Of a DNA stretch of 64,000 bases, positions 13,203 to 25,900 are shown in pieces. The notes beneath the pieces were generated by a model that saw only the letters and a program-made list of their open reading frames with translations, ran no database searches and was not told the DNA's origin. The number at the start of each line of letters is the position of its first letter. Position 1 is the stretch's first letter. The stretch is from Sebastes aleutianus (taxonomy: Eukaryota; Chordata; Actinopteri; Perciformes; Sebastidae), in contig CAKAKS010000039.1 of NCBI GenBank assembly GCA_916700875.1, positions 19,462,367 through 19,526,366 on the forward strand. The letters are read 5' to 3'. The position numbers and the translations under genes were made by a program.

Positions 13203-13845
13203 ACAAAAAGGCATACGAATGCCACGATAATGTGCAAGGTGTTTAGCGCTCAATAAGTACGTCATTCTTGATTTCTGCGTGTCATTTGCTCACCATCTAT
13301 CCGGTACTGACTGCAATGTATGTAAATGCAACGATAAGAGCTAGTGACGTACTATTAAAGCGAGAAAGACCACTTATGGCAGCCGGGCAGGGGCCGAGTT
13401 GGATGGGTCCAGTGTTGACCATTTTTTTTGTTTTTTAAGTTACACTAGTGACGTTTGTCACGTGACAATTGACGTTTGTGATATGTTTTTCGTAGGTTGT
13501 TTCCGTACGTATTTACTTAGTTTGCGTACTTATTTTAAGCCCAACCATTGCTCTCGTGTATCCTCGCTCATGGCTCCCTCAGAGATCCCTCTTCGCTCTT
13601 CGATCCTCGCTCCTCTGTGCAGAAATAAGTGCTGTGAAAAGGTCTTGAGATGCACCCCATAACGTTTTTCCTAAACCTAAGTTAGTGGTTTTGTTTCCTG
13701 AACCTAACTGGATGTTACCGTAGTTAAGTTGACAAAATGACACACAAAAATGGCGTACAAATGATAGGGGAAAAAGGCTAAAATGCGTACTCATGACACG
13801 CAGAGTGTCTGTGGAATGTCGTGGTGTTTATACGCCTTACCGTGA
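13203..13845. mobile_element. MITE-like element upstream of the first coding exon of eps8l2
   Basis: The left end AAGGCATACGAATGCCACGA and the right end GTCGTGGTGTTTATACGCCT form an imperfect inverted pair. The interior carries CCTAAACCTAA motifs, also seen in the element at 18434-19116. It ends about 120 bp before the eps8l2 exon at 13968. Confidence 0.5.
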
Positions 13846-13983
13846 GACCAGGTTGCAGCATAAATGATGCATGTTTATTTTGGTGGAAAATGTTTGCCCT
13901 CCCTCTCTCCGTCTTTCATTAACACCCACCCTCTCATCCTCTCATCCTCTCTGTTGTCTGTCTCCAGGTGGATGCCTTAAGTC

Positions 13984-16900
13984 ATGAGTGTCCTGGGACC
14001 TCCGTCGAGGCGATCCAAGTGAGTGTCGCACACATTCCTGCTTCCCCTCACATATTTACCTTTCTGTAAGTTAAGCTGAGTTGCTGTCACACAAGCGCGA
14101 GAGAATCACTAACCCAGTATGTAGAAGGTGGTGTGGGTCAGGGACCTCGGGCACAGAGCGGCTCTGTTGAGAGTTGTTTGCTTTGCCTGGGCTCCTGGCT
14201 CTAGGCTCTTTCCCTCCCCCCTCTCTCTCTCTCTCCCTCTCTCTCTCCCTGGCTGGTCCATATGCTCAGAATCTCAGGCTAATCTCATCCAGTGCCGGCC
14301 AGTCTGCTCTCTCCGTGTATCACTCCTATTTTGTGGGTTTACTTTCATGAGAAGTGACAGTGTGGGAGTTTTGTGACACTGACATCCAGAGGTGCAGGGG
14401 GAGAAGATGAAGAGCATGCAGCGTAACCCCGTCTCCTCTTCTTGTCATTGCAGTGGAGTGGCCAGATCGGACAGCAAGATCAGCGCCAAGGCCCTCTACG
14501 GTAAGCGCCTGCATGGAGGTGTGAAGGGAACTTGCTGCCCTTGTCAGAAGGAGTATTTTATTGTTGGCCTGTTTTCAAGACTTTGTCTTTACATGCCCTT
14601 CACCTGTAATTACACCTGCTCTTGTTTCTGTGGCATGAGTCACTGCAAACTGTTTACAGTTTAGGCTGTAATTTAGGAGCTTGTACTTAACTGTCAAGGA
14701 ACAGTTATGAAATGTCTTCATCGCTCATTATTATTTCTATACTTCAAGGCAGACAATAATCTATATTTTTCTCATCAAAATTTCTTATGAAAACAAAATC
14801 AACAATTAATTTATCCTATTAATAAATATTGCCTGTGCAGCCAAATTGTGTTGTTGACCTCTAATGTTGTCCATAAAAACACATAAATGAGCCACACTGT
14901 TGCACCGGGTGGGATGTTACTCCATTACAATTAAAACTTTTTGAGTCAATCCCACATACACCGTCCTGCTGCTGTAAATAGTCTTTAGTGCACCAAATGT
15001 GTGTTAATCCGCATCCGAAAATAGTCCCCAACAAATACACTATTTACTCCTGTTTGAGTTCGGGCTGGACGATATGGCCAAAACCTTCTATCCTGATATA
15101 CTGTAGGTCATTTCATATCTCGATAACGATATATATCACATTATATCATGTTTTCTGGTAATAATAAATATATAGGTTGCGTCTGAAATTCCATACTAAG
15201 ATGCTATTTAGTAAGCTAAAACAGTATATGCGATTTTTTAGCATGTCTGAAACCTTAGTATGAAACCAATAGTACACAAATGCATACTATTTCCGGTGAA
15301 ATAATATAGTATGCAACACTGGACACTACAGCGGCATAAATATCCCACAATGCAAACGTTGATGGACAGCCCTGTAACGTCAATAAGGCTTCAAATTAAC
15401 TGTAAGTATAGGGTTTCACTTTGCTAGGTGTAATATATATTTTAAATTAATTTAGACTTTGATGCTCACAAACCGTCGTTTTGGTCACATGAGGTTGGCA
15501 CGGGTTACCATGGTTACACGTCTCCAACCAGCAAGGAGGCTCTCAGGAAGTGGCGATGTAAATTACTGCTCAGTGCGTACGAAAAGATTCATACTACTGT
15601 TTGTTCACAGAAACGTATGTTGAACGATAGTACACATATTGAGTATGTAGTGCATAGTATGTGATTTCGAACAAAGTCATACTCTTTATAAAATAACCAC
15701 ATGGTAAAGCCTATTTTTGTATACTCTCGTGTGAATTAAATACTATACTATAAATATTAAGTACCGAGTATTTTCTCATTTTAAGAACTTGAGTGCAAAA
15801 CGAACACAACAGTTTTAAGTGAAATTATAGAGAAAAATAAATAAATATAGGTCTAGCCTATATCGCGATAGAAACAATATAGAAATAAATATATAACAGA
15901 TATTTTTATATTGTTTTGATGATATATATCGTCATATTGCCCAGCCCAAGTTTGAGTAACGTTTTCTAAAAACTACAGAGCAGCTGTTTTTGTTTTTTGA
16001 AAATGAAGCTGTAGTAACTTTGAGACTCATTTTAAAATCTTGCATCTGTGTTTGATATAACCAAACTGTCAATAGTCAAGCTGTGTGGATCAGCACTGTA
16101 ATTGATTCAAATCACAACGTATTCAATTTGCTATGCAAATGACTGTCAGGAAATCCAACACTCTCACTCTGCAGCAAGTTGCTGTGTCCCCGCGGACAGA
16201 ACACACACACAGACACAGTGATAAGAGGGGGCCAAGGTCCTGCTGAGGGGCCCTGTCGTGCTGAGGCTGCTGACACCTCTGTCAGACACTGAGGGACATG
16301 GGTGGGAGGCAGGGCTCCTGAAGGGAACATGAGGTTCCTGCTCTGTGCCAGGCTTGCACGGCTTGCTGGGATTGGTTGTTAGATGCATCGGGCTTTTGGT
16401 TGTTTGCAGTGGGCGACAACGGGGTCTGAAAAGTGAAGTCAATGCTGAAGTACCTTAAACTTGCATTTTTTCTAATAGCCAGCAAGGGGCGACTCCTCTG
16501 GTTGCAAAAAGAAGTCAGATTGTATGAGAAAATGAGCCTACTTCTCACTTGATCTATTACCTCAGTAAACATTGTAAACATGAGTTCATGGTCTCAATCA
16601 CTAGTTTCAAGTCTTCTCCAATACAGCATGATGTTTATTTAGTAAATTATGGTCCCATTTAGAGTCTAATAGACCATAAAGCAGGGTATGCTTTAGGGCA
16701 CGGCTACGTTGTGATTGACAGGTCGCTACAACGGCGTTGTTCTGTCTGGGAGTTGTCCGTGTTTTCGTCGTAGAACTTTAACCCTTTCACAGTGTGTTTT
16801 CAGTTCATGAAAGTTAACTGTTTTGGTCGCCTAAAAATGTCTTACTAAGCGTTCGGTTGTACTTAGCTCCACCCTCTCGTGTCACTTCTGGTTGCAAAAA

Positions 16901-19900
16901 ACGCAAGTCCACAATCCAATAGGTCACTGTGACTACGTCCACTTCTTATATACAGTCTATAGTTGTTTGTCTGCACTTTGTAGTCACGTTGTGTGCAGAT
17001 GTATATTTATGATGTCTGACTTTTAGTCTTTTGTGCATATGTTGAATTGAAGGATATGCTTGTTTTCTACAAAATCTACATTGTCATTGATCTATTATGA
17101 CTGTGGTGAAACTCTGTAATACAGTTATGGCATGACATTTAATTTTAGCTGTTGAATACTTGTGCTAGGGCGTGTGTCTGTGTGTGAGACACTGAAGTGT
17201 GCTATGTTACAGTCGGAGGGAGGGCAGGGTGTGCCTGTTTTTAATGTGTGGTTGGAACAGGGTGGGGTTGCCCATGTTTTGCAGGTGAATAAAAGACGCA
17301 TTGAAAAGTGGAGAGGAAGAGGCGGACTCATTCCTGGTCCTCCCTGCGCTGCCTCAGACATGAGCTCACTGGCTGCTGCCAGCACCTCCTTCCATGCTGC
17401 CAATATAGAGGAACATTGTGCAGCACATCATAGGCACAGACAGAAACTTAAACTGAGGTGTGACAGGACAACCTGCTCTCGTGCACGGCTGCACTGTTCC
17501 AAATATAGAATGGCTTCAAATGACAGATGACGGTATTGTAGCGATGCAAGATGTTCCCAAAGCATCTGACTGTGCAGCTCGTGAAATATTTTTGTGCCGT
17601 AAGTCATCCAAATATCCACAGGACGCAGCCACTCTTGTGATCTCAGTGAAATATCCCACTGTATGTGCTGTTTTTCATTGGCTCGTCTCATCCCGTGCGG
17701 CAGATGGTCACTGCTACCTTCTCACTGCAGGATGACAGCAGCACGCCTGTCCTCCTGAACCAGAGAGGTGGACAATATGGTGCACCATCCATAGCACTGG
17801 GAGATATTTGGATAGATAAAGGTCTGCTGCTGAATAAACATGTAGAGGAACAACAGCAAAAGTCCCAGCTCAATATCCTGTATGCAAAACTCCCCACCGT
17901 CCACAGAGCGTAGGGAAGCACACAACAGATGCAAATAATGCACATCAGTGTCCTCCTACCTGATCTGTTATCAGCAGCTTTGGGGTTGAGCAGAGAGGTG
18001 CCACATCAGATTCATCATCCTAGGACTTCAGAGCATCCGGTAGCTTTCTTGAGTTTCTTGGTTTGTGGTTGAGGAGCATGTCTCTGTCAGGTAATGAGAC
18101 TGAATTAACAGGTGGAAATTATCACTTTGATGTCGTCCTGCTCTGTTGTTTTTCTTTAACATCTGTGTATGTGTGAAATTCAGTTGTTCTGGTGTAGTTT
18201 CTATTTCTATTTCAGTTATCAGTGGCTGTGTTTTGCCTCTTACTGTTCTCGATAAACGAATGCACGATGTAAACCTGTATTCATTTGTTTTACATTAGTT
18301 TGAGAGGACGATTCTGTGGTGAATCAGCCTGCGATACTTTCTTGTGACATATGGTCAAATCGTTGTGGACACATCAGCCAGCCCAGTCCTATAGCAGTTT
18401 GTGAAAGTCATGAAATTGAATGTATTGATTTTTGTACATAGACTAGAATTTCACTTTTTTTTTTTCGAATAGTCAGCACGAAATCAATTCGTACGTAATC
18501 CACGCAATTGTGAACTGGAAAGTATTAAGAGCGGCGAACACTACGTAGAGAGGTGGTCAGGGTGAATGCGTGGGTCAAAAAGCACCAGACTTTCGCCCAG
18601 GAGGCCGGTGTTCATGTCCCGTGTAAAACAAGAAGTCAAAGTTGATTTATTTTTCATGTAACTTCAATACTGAAGTTACCCCACTTCCGGGGTTATTTTA
18701 ACCCAAACCACGATCTTTTCCTAAACCTAACAATGTAGTTTTGTTGCCTAAATCTAACCAAGTCCATCTTTTCCTAAACCTACAGTAACTAAGTAGTTTT
18801 TGTCACGTAACTTCCGAACTTAAGTTACGTCACTTCCAGAGTAATTTTAACCCAAACCACGATCTTTTCCAAAACCTAATTAAGTAGTTTGTTGGCTAAG
18901 CCTAACCAAGTCGATCTTTTCCTAAACCTAACTAAGTAGTTTTATTTTACAAAGACTGGAGGGGAAATTGACACGTGCATCACGTGTTGCTGGACATTCG
19001 TAGAAAAAGGCATGAGAAATGTGTTGTTGAAAGACGTGCTGAGCATCACAAAAAAAAGGGAAATTCATGTCTATGTACACGAATCAAATAGATAAAATTT
19101 CGTGACTATTCCACGGACTGCCGTGAGACTGTGTTGCAGTCATCAGCACACCTATTGTTTGAGTTCCTGGGTGGTTCATTCAGCCTTTTGATGTTGCGAT
19201 ACAGAATTTTATTCTTTTTATTAATCAAACTACATTTGCAAAAAGTTTCATGGTATTGTATACAAAATGTCTTGATTTTGGGTTGAGTCCTGTTAAATAT
19301 CTCAGTTTCTTTACAGGGTAGTTATCAGGGAGGTCAGATTGTCTGATTGATCTGGGCCATCATGTATTGGTTTGATAATGTGCCAAGCAGCCATGTTTAT
19401 CACTGGTCATTGACTCTGGAGAGCCCTGAGGATCTGCCCATCTGCCTGCTAAGTGGCTCTTATTGCGAGCTGTTGCAGCACTGTGAATTGATTGGCATAA
19501 ATGTCAGGCCATTAATAAGACATGAACGGGCGAGCTCGACTTTCAGTACGACACCTGACGCTTGTGTTTCACCTGTGGGGAGCCAAAGCAGGAAGGAATC
19601 AGCAGAGAGGAAACGGCAGGAAAGAACATGCTTGCGTCAAAGTGACGGCGGTTGCTCTATGAAGCAGGTTTACGTCACAGTGAATCATCAATAAACAGAT
19701 ATCAAATATTGGAATGTACTTTGGAGGCTTGACACACATTTTAAGTGTTATTCAAACAGCAGAGCTTTTGTGGCACAGTCACCATAAAGCACATAAACCT
19801 CTAAATGTTGACTCTACTGGGTTGGGGACAGAGAGAGACCTGATATGAGATCTGGCAGTGGAGTTGATAGGAACATGCTCTCATTTAACCGTAATTGTTA

Positions 19901-22900
19901 CCTGCAGACTATTCACCTGGTAAATAGGTCAATGAGCACACTGGCACACTCATTCAACATCGGCCTGTTTGAAGACAATGGTTCCAGCCAACGGTACATG
20001 CCGTGCTGTGTGAACAATGGGGTCTTGAAAATAGAGTGAGCTCCAGTGTTTACAAATGACATTCAGACTTTCAACAGGTCACCACATTTGAACTTTATTG
20101 GTCTGGTTTTCACAGTCTGAGACTGTAGCTCTCCCCTCAGACCAAGCCCTTGTCAAATATTGTTTGACATATCTTCACCTGACTACACCAGATACATAAA
20201 AAAGGTCTGTCCTAAGGCATTTATTAGTTTCTGACTATGGTAAAGTGAGAAAAACAGTAAAATTCCTCACAAATACTGTATCTGGGAACTATCTCTTTAA
20301 CCAAATCACACACTTTAGGCTATTCTATGTGATCTTCTTTTGATAACTAATGCAATATTGTTTCACTTCCATTCACTGAGCCTCCCCCAAAACTGGTCGT
20401 TTCTAGAAGGTAACCCACAATTTGGGAAACTCTGGCGAGATGGTTAAGGTTAGGCATTGACCTCAAATGGTTATGGTTAGGATAGGTCGTCGGGCGCCGA
20501 ATCTCGCAAGTGTTTTTGTACATTTTTTCAAGTTTTTCGCAATTTGTTGGTTACCTTCTAGATACAACCCCTGAAACTGTTTGGAGCCCCCCTGGGGAGG
20601 CCTACCTCCCACTTTGAAAACCTCAAAAACCTTTACATTTTGTACTGTAATCTTGTACTGGTTTTCAAAAATGGCAGTTCAATTTAATGCTTATTTTCAA
20701 TCTATCTCAAACTTTAAAGCAGCTATATCAATATTTTTATAATATCAGTGCATCAAATGACAAAGTGAAAAGCAAGTGTCGCTCGCAGTGATTAACCTAC
20801 AGAGAATTATCAACTGAATCTGCAGCTCCCCTGGGCTTTACGGATCTTTGTAGCGAGTTTCATCTCAATGTGAAGCTCTCCTACCGCTCTCATAGCTGTG
20901 TTTTTGGGTGCAGAAGGCAGTTTTCAGAGTAGAAGCTCTTATAACCCACTGTACACTACCTGTTCAGCACCAAACAGCAGACAGACACAGTTAGCTGGTG
21001 AACATAGTGGAGCATTTAGCAGCTAAAGAGTCAGGTATTTCCCTCAGGAGTTGGTGGAGAACAAAAACAGAGCTAAAAGAGAGTGAATATGTGACTCACA
21101 TTCGCCAGGCGGAAACAGAAACATGACTCCAAATAAATGATAATGTTGCTCCGTAACTGCTGGATGTGTAAATAAGCAACTGTTTGCTAACAGGTTCGCC
21201 ATATTGACTTAACAGGTGATGATATTGTGTAGAGTCAGAATTTATTTTTTTTAATGTGGGAGAATGAGTGGATGTGCTTTTTATAGTGTGCAAATAGTTT
21301 ATTCAAGTTTTGTTTGTGACCAGACACACAACATTATTATTATTAAGGTTTTTGTAGAGTATTTTATGTCTTAAAAAATGTCTGGAGTGGATCTCTATTG
21401 TTTTAATCTCTGTTAAAATCACTGGTAGCACTGACAAAAAATTATTTACAATATGCCGCTATTTACGGTACTCTCACCTGCCTTACTGCTCAACAGGTTT
21501 GTTCTAAAAATGAGAGCATTTCAGGCTAACTTTTCGGCATATTTAACATCTAGAAGGTTACATGTGCCAATTAACAATACTGTGCCACAGGTGAGGAAGT
21601 GAGCATGGTGCTGTGGAGAAGTAGCGTGACTCACCTTTGAACCTGCAGTAAATCTGTGCCTGTAATTGGTGCCATGGGTGGAGCGAGATTTACGGTAATA
21701 CCAGCCTGGCCAAATAACTATAATATAAGAGGGGTCGAATTAAACCACACAGACTCTTTTATGTGAGATTTAATAATTAACTTCTCAGATAAGTGCCAGG
21801 ACATTTTTGGACACAGAATTATGTTAAAAGATATTAAGTCAGTGTAAGTTTTACTGCACTATATTGTAAAATATACTGTAAAATACACTATCATGTGTCT
21901 AAACTAACACCTTACTATACATACAATATTTATGTGAATATTGAACAGTGTATTTGACTGTGAAGTCTAAAGTAAAAGCCACACACATTACGTGTTCATG
22001 TCACTTCCTTATTGCTCTGCTGGTCTTTTCAGCTCACTCACACTAGTGTTTTGTTTCATCTGTTCACTCAGCTGATACGTGCAACATGTGGGGTTTAGGT
22101 CAGTGTCACTGCCGGCTGTTTACATAGTCGGATTTACAGTACGATCGCAGGCAGGACTTGGTGGATTCTCACTTTTTCACTTTTATGTCTTTGTTTTCTT
22201 ATCAACAGAACAGAGGAAAAAATACTCCAACTCCAATTATATCATGCATGAGACGTCGCAGTATCATGTTGAGGTAAGATCTGCTTTGTTTGTGTTTATC
22301 TGAAAAATTAAGTTGTGTTTTATAATTTTAACTTTGATTCCTGTATTTTTAAAAAAGGTTTAGAAATAAAGCAAAATATATGTAAAAATAGAAAGCTTGG
22401 CAAAAGATCTGAAACTCAACCACTGCATATTGATTCAATGGCATTATAAGTATGAGAGGCACTTTAACACACTTTACTTATTATTAAGGATAAAAGTCCT
22501 TTTGGTACTCATTAAAGTGAAGTTAATATTTAATAGTTTTTTAATAGGAAATCTCACTATGAGTGATTCCAGACATTTGGGCATCGGAGATAACATAAAA
22601 TGAGCTCAATAAAAATAGAATAGATAGCGAATCTTAAAATATTTATAAAAATGATGTAATCCAGCTGAGGACCTTTGTTCCAACTCTCTCTTTTATCAAC
22701 ATTTCCTCTCACATTGCACTGAAAACTGCCCCAAAATGACAAAATACAAAAAAGGCTTGAAAAGGAAAATAATCTCATATACTTGAGGTCTACACAAGTA
22801 CAGATTTATAACTTAAAAAAAAGATCCCTGACGTCATAGGAAGAACAAGATAAAAGTAAAGGCTTTACTCTAAAAAAGGCGTATTGTTCTTTTTGGCCAG

Positions 22901-25900
22901 AGATAAAAGCTGACACACTAGTTAATCTCTTCATTACATCACCTTTATGGGAATCTTTCATAATAAAGCAATCAGGCCTCTGATTGCAGCAACAGCCACG
23001 CTGGCAACAGCTGAACACAGAGATGGCCATGGAAGTGGTAATATTGCAGTTTTGATATCAGATAAATGAGTAATTCACACAAATACGTAACTCTGTCAAC
23101 GTTATAGCTGAAGGAAAACAGGCCTAAATATACAGTACAGTTAACAGTTACAGTTTAAGAAACAGTTTTGGGAAATATCCTTATTTGCTTTCTTGCTGAG
23201 GGTTAAATGAGAAGATTGATACCACTCTCATGTCTGTATGCTCAATATAAAGCTGGAGGCAGCAGCTGGTTAGCTTAGCTTAGCATGAAGAGTGTAAACA
23301 GCTGACTTGGCTTGGTCAAAAGGTAACAAAATCCACCTACCAGCACCTTTAAAGCTCACTAATTAACACTTTGTATCTAATTTTTTTTAGTAAAAAAAGC
23401 AAAGAGTAAAAATGTGGCTGGGAGCAGTTGCTTGGCAACTAGCGAAGACTTGGTTTTACACTTCCATTTTTGTACAGCTGAAACCAATGAGATATAACAT
23501 GTTAATTTGTGAGCTCTAGAGGTGATAGTATGAAGATTTTATGTCAGCTTTGGAGAAAGCCACGCTAGCTGTTTCCCCCAGTTTCCAGTCTTTAAGCCAA
23601 CTGGCTACTGTTGGTATTGTTTTTCTCATCAAACTTAAATTAACATTAACATTAGTGTATAATCACGTGAAAATAAGAATTCTGGTGTTTCTGTCAGCTT
23701 ATGGCACGTTTCCACCAAGCAGTCCAGTTCAGTTCAGTTCATTTACACATTAGAACGGTTATTTTTTCATTTCCATCAGCAAAAGTTGTGGATGGTACTA
23801 CTCCATTTTTGGTTCCACCTCGGTCGAGGTTCCAAGCGAGCTGAGCCGATACTAGAAGCAAAAACACTGCAGACCAACTGATCGGTCAGAGAGAATCGTC
23901 ACTAGCGCAACAACGGAACATCCTGCATAAAAAACACACAATTTTTAAATAGTCAAGCTGTTGTCAATAGCGACCACAATTTTTAATTCACCCGACCCAG
24001 ATTTTAAAGAATGTCTGCTTGCAAAATTACACTGCACTGTGCAACACTGTGACACCGCCAGCCACCGTTTGACTTCCGTTTCTCCTAAAGTAGTTTTATT
24101 ATGGTAAGGATGGCCTCTGAGCGAGGCGACTCACATTACCGCAGTCTTGGAAAGGGAGGAGTGAGCAGGTTGCAATCTGCAACCGCACCACTAAATGCCA
24201 CCAGATCCTATATTACACCTTTAATCCAGCCAGTTAACTAGAAATAATGTGTATTTCAAATCATGTCCATCAACTTTCCAAAGCACACCTTTCCTACTTT
24301 CCATCCAGCTGTTTTTTAAATTCACACCAGGTCATAGTGCTCTCACTGCCAAAACTCTAATCCTTCATTTTTCCAACTGACTGTTTTCTCTTCAGCATCT
24401 CTCCACATTTGTTATGGACAAGACAGAGTCCATCACCACAGTGGACGATGGGATCAAGAAACTGGTCCTTCTGGACTCAAAAGACAAAATCTGGACCCAG
24501 GAGATGCTCCTGCAAGTGTCCGACAAGGCGGTCAGGCTGCTGGACTGTGACACACAGGTACGGCTCCACACATCATCACATTATGTTAGCGTGCAATAAA
24601 TGTCACATTTACAGTAGCGGACTGCTTGTGGTAGCTTCATATTTGCCGTGCAGATATGAGAGTGATATTCAGCTTCTCATTTCTCATCACTTTTAGAAGA
24701 CTATTTGTAGTATTTATCTTACTGAGGACTTTGCCTCCTCAGATAGTACCTTGCGCTTTCTCTGCCTCCTCTTCCCCCCTAATTGTTTCTCTGTCGTGCT
24801 CCTGCAGGAAGAGTTGGAGAACTTCCCTCTTCCCACCATCCTCATGAGCCAGACGGTCCTGAATCAGACACGTTACCCCTCCGTGCTGCTGCTGGTGTGT
24901 CAGGATAAGGAGCAGCACAAACCCGACATCCACTTCTTCCACTGTGACGAGGTTGATGTGAGTCTCAGTTTGACTGCTGCCGGCTTGGCTCAATTTGCGT
25001 CCTTTATTGTTCGTGCATGATTGGTCGGCTTTGTGTTTTGTGTCACTTGTAAATCCAAGCCACTGTTGTTGGAGCGCCGGGTCAGATTTCAGTGCTGTTG
25101 GTGGCTCTGTGCTTGGGTGTATCCTTTTACATTTTTTGTTGCCATGTTCAGTGATATTTTCTAAAGGGAGGATCTATCTCTGATAGGATGTAATACTATA
25201 ACTTCAGATAATACCTCTTTATAGTTCCCTACCAGTAAGTTCAAAAAAATAGATTACAAGAAACGTTGGGTCATAAACACTGACCAGGGTCGGAGATCCT
25301 GAATAAAACGACCTTTGGATTATCACATATTGTTCACCTTTATCTTCACTGAAAGAATATAAATGAAAGAGTTTCTTATCTATCAACACTCGGATGCTTC
25401 TCTAATTAAATGTGAAGAAAGAAAGAATAGAAAAGCTTGTTCAAAATCTTAAAGATGTGGTTTTTGGAGAAAAGCTAAAATGTTTTTGTGATACAGTGAT
25501 TAATTTAATGTCACCACCTTTTGGCTGTATGTAAATATGTACAATAAGTCATAACAAGTCACTGAAGTTTATTTATTACACAGCTTTGTTGAATACTTGA
25601 TTCTTATTTCTTTATAACAGACCGTTGCTATGTATAACAGACCGTTGCTATGTATAACAGACTGTTGCTATGTATAACAGACTGTTGCTATGTACAGTAT
25701 AACAGACCGTTGCTATGGGCGCTGTTCCAATGTGGGACTCTGGCGGAACGTTTTTGTGTCAAATTATTGATTTCTTAAGTTAGTAGCTGTTTAATAAGTC
25801 GGATAATGTACAGCTATCAGGTCATTGTTGTGAAATAAACCCCTTCAAGACAATGCAAGACTCTGTCGGGATTTATTTCACAACAATGACCGGCTCGCTG

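Larger units (their letters stand above)
8879..13967 (+). other. Probable eps8l2 first intron (non-coding)
   Basis: No supported coding exon is seen. The contents are a hAT-type element at about 9083-9675 (GGTTCTCAAACC and a TATCGGCCGATA core), the (AT)n tract at 10155-10269, a repeat fragment at about 11155-11470 and a MITE at 13203-13845. Intronic status depends on the candidate 5' exon ending at 8353. Confidence 0.5.
14501..22208 (+). other. Large intron of eps8l2 (after coding exon 2)
   Basis: This 7.7-kb intron has no supported exon. It holds a MITE pair at 15062-15949, one nested in the other, an inverted-repeat element at 18434-19116 and a small MITE at 20395-20571. The stretches at 16000-18400, 19120-20390 and 20580-22200 contain only short random frames and no repeat that I can name. 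Cross-species comparison would be needed to find enhancers here. Confidence 0.8.

Noticed and set aside
17125..17945. Several overlapping open frames on both strands
   Set aside because: All are within an eps8l2 intron, lack splice signals and codon bias, and the overlapping frames exclude one another.
18700..18960. CCTAAACCTAAC blocks resembling plant-type telomere repeats
   Set aside because: Blocks are irregularly spaced, lie inside an inverted-repeat element and recur in another MITE; not an interstitial telomere array.
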